Source: Myxococcota bacterium | Lineage (GTDB): Bacteria > Myxococcota_A > Polyangia > JAAYKL01 | DNA length: 37,084 bases | Reading direction: 5' to 3' | Assembly (NCBI GenBank): GCA_028278265.1 | Contig: JANQET010000307.1 | Location: 1 to 37,084 of the forward strand | Part shown: positions 18,716 through 26,641 of the stretch, piece by piece | Numbering within the stretch: the stretch's first letter is position 1 | Layout of the letters: each line of letters begins with the position of its first letter | The notes under the pieces: generated by a model | The model's input: the letters and a program-made list of their open reading frames with translations, nothing else | The model's database searches: none | What the model was told of the DNA's origin: nothing | Translations under genes and position numbers: made by a program

Positions 18716-20752
18716 TCAAGGTCTACTGACGATCCAATCCCAATACTGCGATGAACGGTCGATGACGTACTGGCGGTCCCGAGTCAGGAGAAAGCCCTCA
18801 TTGATCAATTGGTCGGCAGCATGGCCGACTTTTTTCAAGAAATCCGCTTTACCGGTATAGAGCTGTTCCAGGCTGGGCCGGGGATCGCGTTTTTTTCGTT
18901 TCTCTTTGCGGGTGCGGGGCAGGGGAATCCAATTGCCCCAGAAATCGGCGAGCTCGGTTTTGGCCGCAGGGGCGTCGAAGCGCAGGGTCCAAGGGGTGTA
19001 GGTGGCCAGGGGAACCCGCAGCTCGATGTTGCGCACACCGGCGGATTCGTTGCCCAATCGATCCACTTGGCTGACTAGGGTGGGGTAGGGCGTGCCGAGC
19101 CTGGGGGGCTGAATATCGACAATACCCCGGGGCCAGCGGGGGCCGTAATCCGTGCGGTAGGCGGTGTGGATCACCCGGGGAAACCGCACGCCCGGAATGC
19201 GGGGAAAGCGCACTCTCCCGGGACGGACCAGGGTCTGGTTGGATACTGCGGGAAAGGCGCTTTCAGGTGGAGGGCGGTTGGCCTTCACCCAATAGATCAG
19301 CTGGACCAGCAAAGCCCGGTAGTTCACCTTGATCTCCAGGGGATTACCCCGGTGGGCCAGAACCGGAGTGCGAGGAAGCGGTTTCGCCGGAGGAAATGGC
19401 GCGAGAAAGTGCTGGGCACTGGCCAGGTGGTAGATGCGCTCGGTGGGGTAGGGGGAGACATCCCGCTGGCCGTCCGGTGAGGTGTGAATGAGCGAGGCGG
19501 CCCGGCCCCAGTATTCATATCCGGTGTTCACATAAAAGGTCTTGGGCCGATGGGACGGCTGGTGTATCAGCAATCCGTCTAACCGGTGAATTTGCGGATC
19601 GGTTTGTGGACGACTCGTAAAGGGAAAAATATCCGTGGGATAGAAAAATGCCGAATAGCGATGGGCATCTCGGGAAGGCTGACCGAATCGGTGATTGAAA
19701 CTTCCGCGACCCGCGCCCGCGGTGATGACCATCAATCCGTCGTAGGCCCGACGAAATCGCTCATCGGTGTTGAACCCCTGGTAGAGAAACTGCCTCAAAA
19801 AGCGACCGGTCTGGGAGACCCCGACCGCGAGGCCGTGGCGCACCGGGAACGTGCAGCGCTTGTCGTGCTTGGCAAAGGCGATGATGTCCCGAACCGCGGC
19901 CAGCCCCAAACCGAGCACCCGGGGATTGGCCGACACGTACACCAACTCGTAGATCTTTCCCGGCTCAAATCCCCCTTTGAGCAAAACAGCTCGGGGATCG
20001 GCCACTGCTGCGCCGTTCTCCAGACGCGCGAATTGCCAGCGCCCTCGCGGAATCACACGCCGCTCGGCGTCACGACCGTCGCGCACGGTCAATCTATTCT
20101 GTGCCGCATCGGGCTGTGCCGCCGGATAGGCCAGGTGCTCCCGATGGCTTAAGGGAAGATGGGTCGCCGGTTCGTCGACGGTCCAATCACTGCGCACCAA
20201 CCCGTAGATCGGCTGGCCGTCCGGATGGGTCACCGTGGGCACGGTGAGCCGTAGATTGCCCAATTTTTGCGGCACATCGGGTTGCCAACCGAGCCAGATC
20301 ACCGTCAGTCCCAGCTCCATCAATAGGCCATCCCCGAATGCGCCGGGATCGGTTGCGGTGAGCTGTCGGTTGGTGGCCCGATTGAAGTAGTTCATGGAGA
20401 ACTTGCCCCCGCGGTTGCTCACTTCCACCAGGGCCACCCCGCTGGCCCGATTGGCCTGTTTCGGCTTGAGCACCACCAGATCGGCCCAGGCCTCGACGAG
20501 CCCGTTCCTGTTTCGCGGGGCCAGGGTCAAATCAACAATGCGCCGGTTCATCGGTCCTGCCGGGTCGACGCCGAAAAGCACCCGGCCGCGCAGCAGCTCA
20601 TAGGGACCCCCATCACCAAACGACCGGCCCTGGAGCACTGGTTCGGTCGAGCTCAGCTCCACCCGCAACACCCGCGCCTGCCCCACCGACGCCACGGTGA
20701 CCAATCCGAGCCAGACGAAAAGTAACCGTTTCAGAAAAATCATGTTCATCAT
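18716..20752 (-). CDS. Exported alpha/beta hydrolase domain protein (Abhydrolase_10-like)
   Basis: 678 aa counted from the ATG at 20752; in-frame ATGs at 20749 and 20743 are equally possible. A further upstream start would overlap the preceding gene by 47 nt and only add charged residues before the signal peptide. The N terminus MIFLKRLLFVWLGLVTVASV...ARV is a Sec signal peptide. The nucleophile elbow is GVSQTGRFLRQFL with the serine near residue 313. The surrounding pattern (GGPYELLRGRV near the start, YELVYVSANPRVLGLGLAAVRDI before the elbow, GRGSFNHRFGQPSRD after it) fits the large alpha/beta hydrolase domain family seen in many proteobacteria. Substrates are unknown; esters or lactones are plausible. 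It is the last gene of a six-gene unit, 4 nt after the FMN-binding gene. Confidence 0.75.
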   Translation of the reverse strand: MMNMIFLKRLLFVWLGLVTVASVGQARVLRVELSSTEPVLQGRSFGDGGPYELLRGRVLFGVDPAGPMNRRIVDLTLAPRNRNGLVEAWADLVVLKPKQANRASGVALVEVSNRGGKFSMNYFNRATNRQLTATDPGAFGDGLLMELGLTVIWLGWQPDVPQKLGNLRLTVPTVTHPDGQPIYGLVRSDWTVDEPATHLPLSHREHLAYPAAQPDAAQNRLTVRDGRDAERRVIPRGRWQFARLENGAAVADPRAVLLKGGFEPGKIYELVYVSANPRVLGLGLAAVRDIIAFAKHDKRCTFPVRHGLAVGVSQTGRFLRQFLYQGFNTDERFRRAYDGLMVITAGAGRGSFNHRFGQPSRDAHRYSAFFYPTDIFPFTSRPQTDPQIHRLDGLLIHQPSHRPKTFYVNTGYEYWGRAASLIHTSPDGQRDVSPYPTERIYHLASAQHFLAPFPPAKPLPRTPVLAHRGNPLEIKVNYRALLVQLIYWVKANRPPPESAFPAVSNQTLVRPGRVRFPRIPGVRFPRVIHTAYRTDYGPRWPRGIVDIQPPRLGTPYPTLVSQVDRLGNESAGVRNIELRVPLATYTPWTLRFDAPAAKTELADFWGNWIPLPRTRKEKRKKRDPRPSLEQLYTGKADFLKKVGHAADQLINEGFLLTRDRQYVIDRSSQYWDWIVSRP

Positions 20753-20756
20753 CCCA

Positions 20757-21149
20757 CTACGGGGAATCTGGATAGGCTTGTTCAATCGCCTTTTGGGCGG
20801 CATTCATGATCACATTGCTGCTGTTGGTCGCTCCGGAAACCGCGTCCACATCGGTGGATTGGTGGCGCACAATCCGCTCGGGAATGATCGGGTCGGCGCT
20901 TTTGCCCTTCCATGCGTTGTGTTGAATGATCTTCACGTCGACTATTTTTTGGTTCTGTATGGTCACCTCGACAACCGCGGTGTTGGGACCGTTTTTATCT
21001 CTTCCCCGGTAGGTACCGTCTCTCATTCCGTCAGCTTGAACCGGTCCGCCGATAATTTTTGCCGTGCCACAGGCCCCGGCCCACAGAATCAACAGCACGC
21101 CGACAAGGGCGATTCGTCTGACGGCGTACTGGGTGTCAATCTTCCTCAC
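20757..21149 (-). CDS. FMN-binding domain envelope protein (NqrC/RnfG-type domain)
   Basis: A 130-aa protein starting at GTG 21149 and overlapping the SDR stop by 4 nt. An N-terminal hydrophobic segment (about 12-27) ends in WAGAC, a weak lipobox, so it is a membrane-anchored protein or lipoprotein. The rest is one FMN-binding domain: MRDGTYRG...VVEVTIQNQKIVDVKI, then DAVSGATNSSN. In this family the Thr of S-G-A-T (T108 here) carries covalently attached FMN, added by an ApbE-type flavin transferase; none is in this window. It probably passes electrons at the membrane outer face. Its place behind an acyl-CoA dehydrogenase/ETF set suggests a redox link, but that is inference. Confidence 0.8.
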   Translation of the reverse strand: MRKIDTQYAVRRIALVGVLLILWAGACGTAKIIGGPVQADGMRDGTYRGRDKNGPNTAVVEVTIQNQKIVDVKIIQHNAWKGKSADPIIPERIVRHQSTDVDAVSGATNSSNVIMNAAQKAIEQAYPDSP

Positions 21150-21964
21150 TGATCACCTCCGGCCGTTTGCCCGCTTCGGTCGAGACAGTATTGGTACAGC
21201 GCTTCGGCGGTCCCCCGATCCGCAGCGAACTGGCAGGTGGCCTGCCGCCGGTGCTCGAAGTAGTGGCCGGTGACGTCCCCGCCGATCGGATCGGTGGCGA
21301 GCCATACCGGCGTGGCCGCGCCCTGGGCCGGTGTTTCGTGGCCGCCGAATCCCAGGCTGTTGCTCAAGGTGGAGTTCACATCCCCGGGGTGGCAGGCGTT
21401 GACAGTAATGCCCTTGGGTTTGAGCCTCTCGGCAAAGGTCACGGTGAGCATTCGGTCGGCCTGTTTTGACTGGCGATAGGCGCTGTTGTTGTCGTAGCGC
21501 CGCTGCCGAAATTCCAAATCGTCGATGTTCAACCCACCGGCCCAGTAGCTGGCCACATTGACCACGCGAGCCGGCGCCGAACGACTCAGGGCCTCGGTGA
21601 ATTGCGTGATCATTTCGAAATACCCCAGCACGTTGGTGGCGAACTGCAGCTCGATGCCTTCAGGGGTCTCGCTGCGTCGGGGTGGGGTTGTAGCCGCGTT
21701 GTTGACCAGCACGTGCAGCGGTCCTGTCCACTCCTCAGCCAACTCTCGAATCGAACCGACCCGCGAGAGATCAGCCAAGGCGAAACGAACCCGTTCGTTC
21801 TTGGTCTGGCGTTTGATGCTGCTGACGGTTGTCTCGGCTTTTCGCCGATTGCGGCAGACGAGCACCACCTCGAACCGATGGTCGGCGGCGATTCCCGCGG
21901 CTATTCCTTTACCGATGGCACCGGACGCGCCGGTGATCAGGGCGACTTTGTCGGAATGATCCAT
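21146..21964 (-). CDS. Short-chain dehydrogenase/reductase (RDH/WWOX-like SDR)
   Basis: 272 aa from the ATG at 21964, preceded by AGGGGAG at a good distance. The frame runs 63 nt further upstream into the ETF alpha gene without a better start. The Rossmann motif is TGASGAIGKG (NAD(P) binding), followed by LADLS and the LVNNAA element. The catalytic residues are Ser in VNVASYWAG and the YRQSK motif (YxxxK), then PGDVNSTL. Spacing is that of classical SDRs of the retinol-dehydrogenase-like subgroup. The substrate cannot be read from the sequence; a role in hydroxyacyl or alcohol oxidation beside the acyl-CoA dehydrogenase is plausible. It overlaps the FMN-binding gene by 4 nt and follows ETF alpha after 40 nt. 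Confidence 0.85.
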   Translation of the reverse strand: MDHSDKVALITGASGAIGKGIAAGIAADHRFEVVLVCRNRRKAETTVSSIKRQTKNERVRFALADLSRVGSIRELAEEWTGPLHVLVNNAATTPPRRSETPEGIELQFATNVLGYFEMITQFTEALSRSAPARVVNVASYWAGGLNIDDLEFRQRRYDNNSAYRQSKQADRMLTVTFAERLKPKGITVNACHPGDVNSTLSNSLGFGGHETPAQGAATPVWLATDPIGGDVTGHYFEHRRQATCQFAADRGTAEALYQYCLDRSGQTAGGDQ

Positions 21965-22004
21965 TTTTATCGCTCCCCTGAAGTGTTGTGATTCTACACC
22001 GTGT

Positions 22005-23627
22005 TCATGGTGTGTATAACACGACAAGGCACTTGGTGGGTATATCGGAGAGACTTTTCAGCTTGTGGGGCAATTCGGAATTGAAGTGAATCGATTCATC
22101 GACCTTCAGTTTGTGCACCACCGTGCCCAAGGTGAGCTCCAGCTCCCCCTGTTGGACCAGGATAAACTCCTCGCCCTCGTGTTTGTAGGCCACGGGCTTG
22201 TGGGCCTGCCTGGGCTCGATGACCACAGAGAATGCGCGCAGATGCTCGCTGTTCTCCTCGTCGGAAAGAATCTCATAGGAGTAGTTCTGGGTGCGGGTGA
22301 GCATCGCCTTGCTCCGCTGGTCGCGAATGTGTTCTTGGTCCTCCTGGCGCAAGAAGGTGTCCGGCGACGTATTCATCACCCGGGCCAACCGGAGCATGAA
22401 GGCCACCGACGGGGTGAGCTGATCGGCTTCGACCCCCTCGATGAACTCAGGGGTTTTTCCGGTGGCTTTGGCCAGCGCCTGGGTGGACCATTTGAGGGAC
22501 TGCCGCAGCCGGCGAATTTTTTTTCCGATTCCGGTCGTTGAGTCAGCAGCTGTCGGATCGGTCAGCGCCTCGGCCACGTCCCGCATCAGGGACTGCTTGA
22601 GCCGCGCGATGAGATGAGGGAGCAGGACCGTGGCATCAGCCACGATCCCCACATCGGCGTACTGAAAAATCGGCGCGCGGGGATCCCGGTTGATCGCCAC
22701 GATCGTGCCGGCTTCGGTGATGCCGCTGACGTATTGGGTCGCCCCGGAGGTGCCGATGGAGAACAGCAGCTTGGGCCGCACGCTCTTGCCGGTCTGTCCG
22801 ATCAAACACTCCTCGCTGATCCAGTGCTGGAGCACCGGCGGTCGGGTGGCGCCCAGCGCCCCACCGAGCACGGCCGCCAGCTGCCGCGTCAGGGAGAATC
22901 CCTCACTGTTGCGCAATCCCGCCCCGCCGACCACAACAGTCTCGGCCTGTTCCAGGTTCTGGGCTCCACTTCGCTGAACCGTCGTCGAGAGGTGGATTAT
23001 CCCGCTGCCGAATCGGGTGGGATCGACGGTCAGGGGGATCACGTCATACGTGGCCACGGGGTGCTTGGTTGACGGCAGGGCGGCCGCCTGCACGGTGGCA
23101 AAACCGGTTTGTCGGGAATCGGCAAAGGTGATTCGCGCGATGTACTTGCCTTCCCCGGAGGGGCAGTGGGCAACAAAGTTGTTCTTGTCGGCGGTGATAT
23201 CGATGCACTTGGCGATCGAACCGGCGCGAAGCTCGCCCGCCGTTCGCGCAGAGAGCTCCCGGCCGCGATCGGTCAGGGCAAAGAGCACCAGCCGGGGATG
23301 GTGCTGTCGAACGGCCCCGGCCATCACCGCGGCGTGAATATCGGGGCGACCCGCGGGACAGGACGGATCGTCGGCGCGATAGATTCGATCGGCACCGTGG
23401 ATCCGGCAGCGCTCGATCGCTTGTTCGAGGGGCACCTCACCGACGGTGGGATCGTCGGATGCGGGCACGGGTGGAGCGGCGCCGATGAGCACGGCAGCGG
23501 TGCGACAATCGGTGATCGAAGCCAACTGCCTCGCCTTGGCCAACACCTTGAGGCTCAGGCCGAACAGGCGCTCGCTACGCCGATCCCCGTAGACCCAGAT
23601 CTCTCGTCGTGTGTCTGTCGTCCCCAC
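22005..23627 (-). CDS. ETF alpha subunit fused to XRE-type helix-turn-helix and cupin domain
   Basis: A 540-aa GTG-start protein 4 nt after ETF beta. Residues 8-200 form the ETF alpha N-terminal domain (IWVYGDRRSERLFGLSLKVL). About 205-345 form the FAD-binding domain with the family signature: IGQTGKSVRP, SIGTSGATQYVSGI, VAINRDPRAPIFQYADVGIV. A linker then leads to an XRE helix-turn-helix at about 362-425 (KKIRRLRQSLKWSTQALAKA, PEFIEGVEADQLTPSVAFML) and a cupin_2 domain at about 455-535 (KHEGEEFILVQQGELELTLG, HFNSELPHKL). Normal ETF alpha ends near residue 320-350. The extra 190 residues match stand-alone XRE-cupin regulators. The fusion is continuous with no internal stop. It could be an electron carrier that also binds DNA and controls its own operon; that is inference. 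Confidence 0.9.
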   Translation of the reverse strand: MGTTDTRREIWVYGDRRSERLFGLSLKVLAKARQLASITDCRTAAVLIGAAPPVPASDDPTVGEVPLEQAIERCRIHGADRIYRADDPSCPAGRPDIHAAVMAGAVRQHHPRLVLFALTDRGRELSARTAGELRAGSIAKCIDITADKNNFVAHCPSGEGKYIARITFADSRQTGFATVQAAALPSTKHPVATYDVIPLTVDPTRFGSGIIHLSTTVQRSGAQNLEQAETVVVGGAGLRNSEGFSLTRQLAAVLGGALGATRPPVLQHWISEECLIGQTGKSVRPKLLFSIGTSGATQYVSGITEAGTIVAINRDPRAPIFQYADVGIVADATVLLPHLIARLKQSLMRDVAEALTDPTAADSTTGIGKKIRRLRQSLKWSTQALAKATGKTPEFIEGVEADQLTPSVAFMLRLARVMNTSPDTFLRQEDQEHIRDQRSKAMLTRTQNYSYEILSDEENSEHLRAFSVVIEPRQAHKPVAYKHEGEEFILVQQGELELTLGTVVHKLKVDESIHFNSELPHKLKSLSDIPTKCLVVLYTP

Positions 23628-23631
23628 CGCG

Positions 23632-24408
23632 TTAACCCCAGTTTCCTCTGGTCTTCAGCTGTTCGACCAGTGTTTCGATTTGATCATCTGTCGACCCCTC
23701 GATAAATGAGCACACTTTGCGTTGATTCAGCGGGTCGATGGTCAACACCCGCGTCGGCGAACCGGTCTCACCCACTTGTTCTGGTGCCAAGCCGAGCTGT
23801 TCCAGTGACCAAATCTCCACAGTCGATGCGCCAAAGGCCTGTTCAATAGCCCCCAGCTCCGGTTCGGTCGGCTCTGCCGCCGAGCTGTGCACGGTCAGGG
23901 CGGCGGGCCAGGAGAGCTCGAATTGCTCACAAAATCCATCGGCCAGGCGCTCCACCCGTAGTTTGCCATCGCTGTATTCGATCCCGGTGACCCAGGTGAC
24001 CATCGGCAGGTCGAGTGCCACGGCGGTTTGGGGGCCCACCTGGCCGGCGTCGCTGTCAGCGGTTTGGGTTCCGAAGAGGACTAGGTCGAACGGACCCAGT
24101 TTTTCAAGAGCTGCGGCCAGTGCCGTGGAAGTGGCCAAGGTATCCGCCCCCTTGAGCGCCGCATCGCAGAGCATCACCCCCCGCTGGGCCCCCCTCGCCA
24201 GCGCTTCAAAGAGAGCGAAGTCGCAGGTCCGCGGTCCCATGGACAGGGCGGTGATCGAGCCGCCGTGACGCTCGACCAGCCGGTGGGCCAAGGCCAACGC
24301 CGGGCGGTCAAACGGATTGAGCTCGCACTGTTCGGCCGTGCGCTCGTCGGTCGGGCTCGAGGCCTGAGCGATGACGGCTTTGAGGCAGACGACGATGTGA
24401 AGTCCCAT
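23632..24408 (-). CDS. etfB: Electron transfer flavoprotein beta subunit
   Basis: 258 aa, usual length for EtfB. It starts MGLHIVVCLKAV, has the N-P-F-D (LNPFDRPALALA) region, ALSMGP, and the family signature LVLFGTQTADSDAGQVGPQTA with the later LPMVTWVTGIE. EtfB pairs with EtfA to carry electrons from acyl-CoA dehydrogenases to a membrane quinone oxidoreductase; its partner is the next gene. Spacing is 12 nt from the acyl-CoA dehydrogenase and 4 nt to ETF alpha, so the three are surely co-transcribed. ATG at 24408 with AGAGAG upstream. No ETF:quinone oxidoreductase gene is in the window. Confidence 0.9.
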   Translation of the reverse strand: MGLHIVVCLKAVIAQASSPTDERTAEQCELNPFDRPALALAHRLVERHGGSITALSMGPRTCDFALFEALARGAQRGVMLCDAALKGADTLATSTALAAALEKLGPFDLVLFGTQTADSDAGQVGPQTAVALDLPMVTWVTGIEYSDGKLRVERLADGFCEQFELSWPAALTVHSSAAEPTEPELGAIEQAFGASTVEIWSLEQLGLAPEQVGETGSPTRVLTIDPLNQRKVCSFIEGSTDDQIETLVEQLKTRGNWG

Positions 24409-24420
24409 GGGCTCTCTTTC

Positions 24421-25566
24421 CTACGGTTTGGCCAAGACTTGACGGGCGATGACCATCCGGTGCACCTCTGAGGTCCCCTCGTACAGGCGGGTCACCCGCG
24501 CGTCGCGATAGTAGCGCTCCACCGGATAGTGCTTGGAATAGCCGTACCCCCCGTGAATCTGTACCGCCAGATCGGTGATGCGGCACGCCGCCTCGGCGGC
24601 GAACAGCTTGGCCATGGCCGATTCCTGGGCAAACGGTTGTTGTCGGTCCCGCTGATCGGCCGCCCGATAGACCAGCAGCCGGGCCGCCTCCAAATCAGTC
24701 GCCATATCGGCGAGCATCAGTTGAATTGCTTGATGCCGGGCGATGGGCACTTTGAATTGGTGCCGTTGTTTGGCGTATTGGATCGACACCTCGAGCGCCC
24801 CCTGGGCGATGCCGCAGGCCTGAGCGGCGATGCCGATGCGGCCCACATTGAGGGCGGCGAGACCGATGGCCAGTCCTGCCCCTTCTTCGCCGACCCGCTG
24901 GGTCAGGGGCACGCGACAGTCGTGCAGTCGGATCGAGCTGACCGGATTGGCCCTCACCCCCATCAGCTCCTCGGTGTCGCCCACGTGAAAGCCCGGGGTT
25001 CCCCGCTCAACCGCGATCACACTGATACCTTTGGGACCGGCGGTCGGATCGGTGCGGGCAAAGATGAGGCACAAATCGGCGACCCCGCCGTTGGTGACGA
25101 AGATCTTGTTCGCGTTAATGACGTAGTGATCCCCATCCCGAACCGCGGTGGCCTCCACAGCCGAGGCATCGGATCCCACGTTGGGCTCGGTGAGGCAAAA
25201 GGCACCGATTTTCGCGCCCCGGGCCAAGGGAGGAATGAGCTGCTGTTGCAGTTCCGGCGAACCAAAGGCCAGGATCGGATAGACCACCACACTGTTGTGC
25301 ACTGCCACGCACAACCCCAGGCTGGCACAGACCGAGGAGAGGGCTTCGATGACGATGGCGTAGCTCACTGCATCCAATCCCGCACCTCCCAAATTTGACG
25401 GGGCCTGAATGCCGAAGTAGCCCAGGCGCCCCATCTTTTCGACCACCTCCCAGGGGAAACGGGCCTCGTCATCGATCGCCTTGGCCACGGGGATGATTTC
25501 CCGCCGGCAGAATGAGAGGACCGATCGTTGGAGGACGCGGTGTTTGCTCGTTAGTTCACATTTCAT
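24421..25566 (-). CDS. Acyl-CoA dehydrogenase
   Basis: 381 aa, the typical length. The three-part ACAD fold is visible: a helical N domain (FCRREIIPVAKAIDDEARFP, GYFGIQAPSNLGGAGLD), a beta domain with FCLTEPNVGSDASA and FVTNGG (FAD and acyl-CoA contacts), and a helical C domain ending with IHGGYGYSKHYPVERYYRDARV, then RLYEGTSEVHRMVIARQVL. The Glu in YEGTSE is at the place of the catalytic base of short- and medium-chain enzymes. Chain length or branched specificity cannot be decided. It is the first gene of the six-gene unit, read from the promoter at 25597-25624, and donates electrons to the ETF encoded next. Confidence 0.9.
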   Translation of the reverse strand: MKCELTSKHRVLQRSVLSFCRREIIPVAKAIDDEARFPWEVVEKMGRLGYFGIQAPSNLGGAGLDAVSYAIVIEALSSVCASLGLCVAVHNSVVVYPILAFGSPELQQQLIPPLARGAKIGAFCLTEPNVGSDASAVEATAVRDGDHYVINANKIFVTNGGVADLCLIFARTDPTAGPKGISVIAVERGTPGFHVGDTEELMGVRANPVSSIRLHDCRVPLTQRVGEEGAGLAIGLAALNVGRIGIAAQACGIAQGALEVSIQYAKQRHQFKVPIARHQAIQLMLADMATDLEAARLLVYRAADQRDRQQPFAQESAMAKLFAAEAACRITDLAVQIHGGYGYSKHYPVERYYRDARVTRLYEGTSEVHRMVIARQVLAKP

Positions 25567-25596
25567 GGTTTACCTGAGCCCTTGTTGGGCCAATGG

Positions 25597-25624
25597 ATGA
25601 TATGCCGGTGCTCACACAAGTCAA
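25597..25624 (-). promoter_or_regulatory. Candidate sigma70 promoter of the acyl-CoA dehydrogenase/ETF unit
   Basis: On the minus strand TTGACT (25619-25624), a 16-nt spacer, and TATCAT (25597-25602). The expected transcription start is about 25 nt before the ATG at 25566. Both boxes have four or more consensus bases. Confidence 0.45.
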
Positions 25625-25646
25625 TCTTCAAATATAACAGTCCAGT

Positions 25647-25679
25647 CTCAATGAATTTAAATTTTATGGTCTGATTGAG
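25647..25679. promoter_or_regulatory. Palindromes in the divergent intergenic region
   Basis: Arms CTCAAT (25647-25652) and ATTGAG (25674-25679) enclose the perfect 10-bp palindrome AATTTAAATT (25654-25663). They lie between the divergent acyl-CoA dehydrogenase and ferredoxin-nitroreductase starts, in an AT-rich 151-nt gap. A regulator, possibly the XRE-cupin part of the neighbouring ETF alpha fusion, could bind here; this is inference. Confidence 0.3.
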
Positions 25680-25717
25680 TACTTGCAGGGGGCGCCGATT
25701 CGTGCTCAGCTCGCTTC

Positions 25718-26641
25718 ATGCCGTTACCCATTGATCTCGAAATCGACCATGAGAAATGTATCGGTTGTGGGGCCTGTGTCGAAGTTTGCCCGAGCCGATC
25801 ATTGTCACTGATCGACGGCAAGGCGCAGATCACCGGTACCGATTCAATGCATTGCGATCACTGTGCGGCCGTGTGCCCCAGCGAGGCGATACGGGTGCGC
25901 ACCATCGATCCGAGTGTGCTCGAGCTGGCCACCATGGAGAACCGCCAGGCCTACGTGGATTACGGGCAATACGACGAGGCCGGGCTGGTTCAGCTGATGC
26001 GGTCGCGCCGATCCTGCCGGAGCTACACCGAAGAGCCGGTTCCCTTGGCCCTGCTGCAGGACCTGGCCAAAATCGGCATGACCGCACCGTCGGGCACCAA
26101 CTGTCAGCTGTGGACCTTCACCCTTTTGCCCGATCGGCGTGCTGTCGAAACGCTGATGCTGGAAATCGCCGGGTTCTTCAGAAAGCTGAACAAGATGGTT
26201 CGGCGTCCGGTGGCGAGAGCGATGTCAAAGCTCTTCATGGGGGATGTGCTGGGCCGATACCACCGGGAGTACGCCCAGACGGTCCAGGAGGCGCTCGACG
26301 ATTGGGATCAACACCGGATCGATCGGCTCTTTCACGGCGCGCCGGCAGTGATGCTCGTCGCGGTCCGGCCCGGCGCTTCCTGCCCGGGAGAGGACGCCCT
26401 GTTGGCCACGCAGAACATCTTACTCGCCGCCCATGCCGTCGGGCTGGGAACGTGTCTGGTCGGGTATGCGGTCGAGGCGATCAAACGGGCGCCGGTGATC
26501 AAGCGTCGCGTGGGACTGCCCGAGGATGAACGGATCTACGCGGTGATCGCCTTGGGGTATCCGGGGGAGCGGTATGAGCGGCTCACCGGACGGCGGCCGG
26601 CGCCGATTCGGGTGATCGGGGCAGGTGATGAGGCGAAGTAG
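25718..26641 (+). CDS. Ferredoxin-nitroreductase fusion protein
   Basis: 307 aa. Residues 8-65 are a two-cluster ferredoxin domain. Cluster one is complete (CIGCGACVEVCPSRS). Cluster two reads SMHCDHCAAVCPSEA, with Ser in the place of its first Cys, so it may hold a 3Fe-4S cluster or be degenerate. Residues about 88-290 are a nitroreductase fold (MRSRRSCRSYTEEPVP for FMN phosphate, IGMTAPSGTNCQ, then LLAAHAVGLGTCLVGYAV and VIALGYPGERYE). Such proteins are FMN flavoproteins that take electrons from their own iron-sulfur domain; substrates are mostly unknown. It is divergent from the acyl-CoA dehydrogenase unit and its 3' end overlaps the gamma-glutamyltransferase start. No clear Shine-Dalgarno lies before the ATG. 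Confidence 0.85.
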   Translation: MPLPIDLEIDHEKCIGCGACVEVCPSRSLSLIDGKAQITGTDSMHCDHCAAVCPSEAIRVRTIDPSVLELATMENRQAYVDYGQYDEAGLVQLMRSRRSCRSYTEEPVPLALLQDLAKIGMTAPSGTNCQLWTFTLLPDRRAVETLMLEIAGFFRKLNKMVRRPVARAMSKLFMGDVLGRYHREYAQTVQEALDDWDQHRIDRLFHGAPAVMLVAVRPGASCPGEDALLATQNILLAAHAVGLGTCLVGYAVEAIKRAPVIKRRVGLPEDERIYAVIALGYPGERYERLTGRRPAPIRVIGAGDEAK

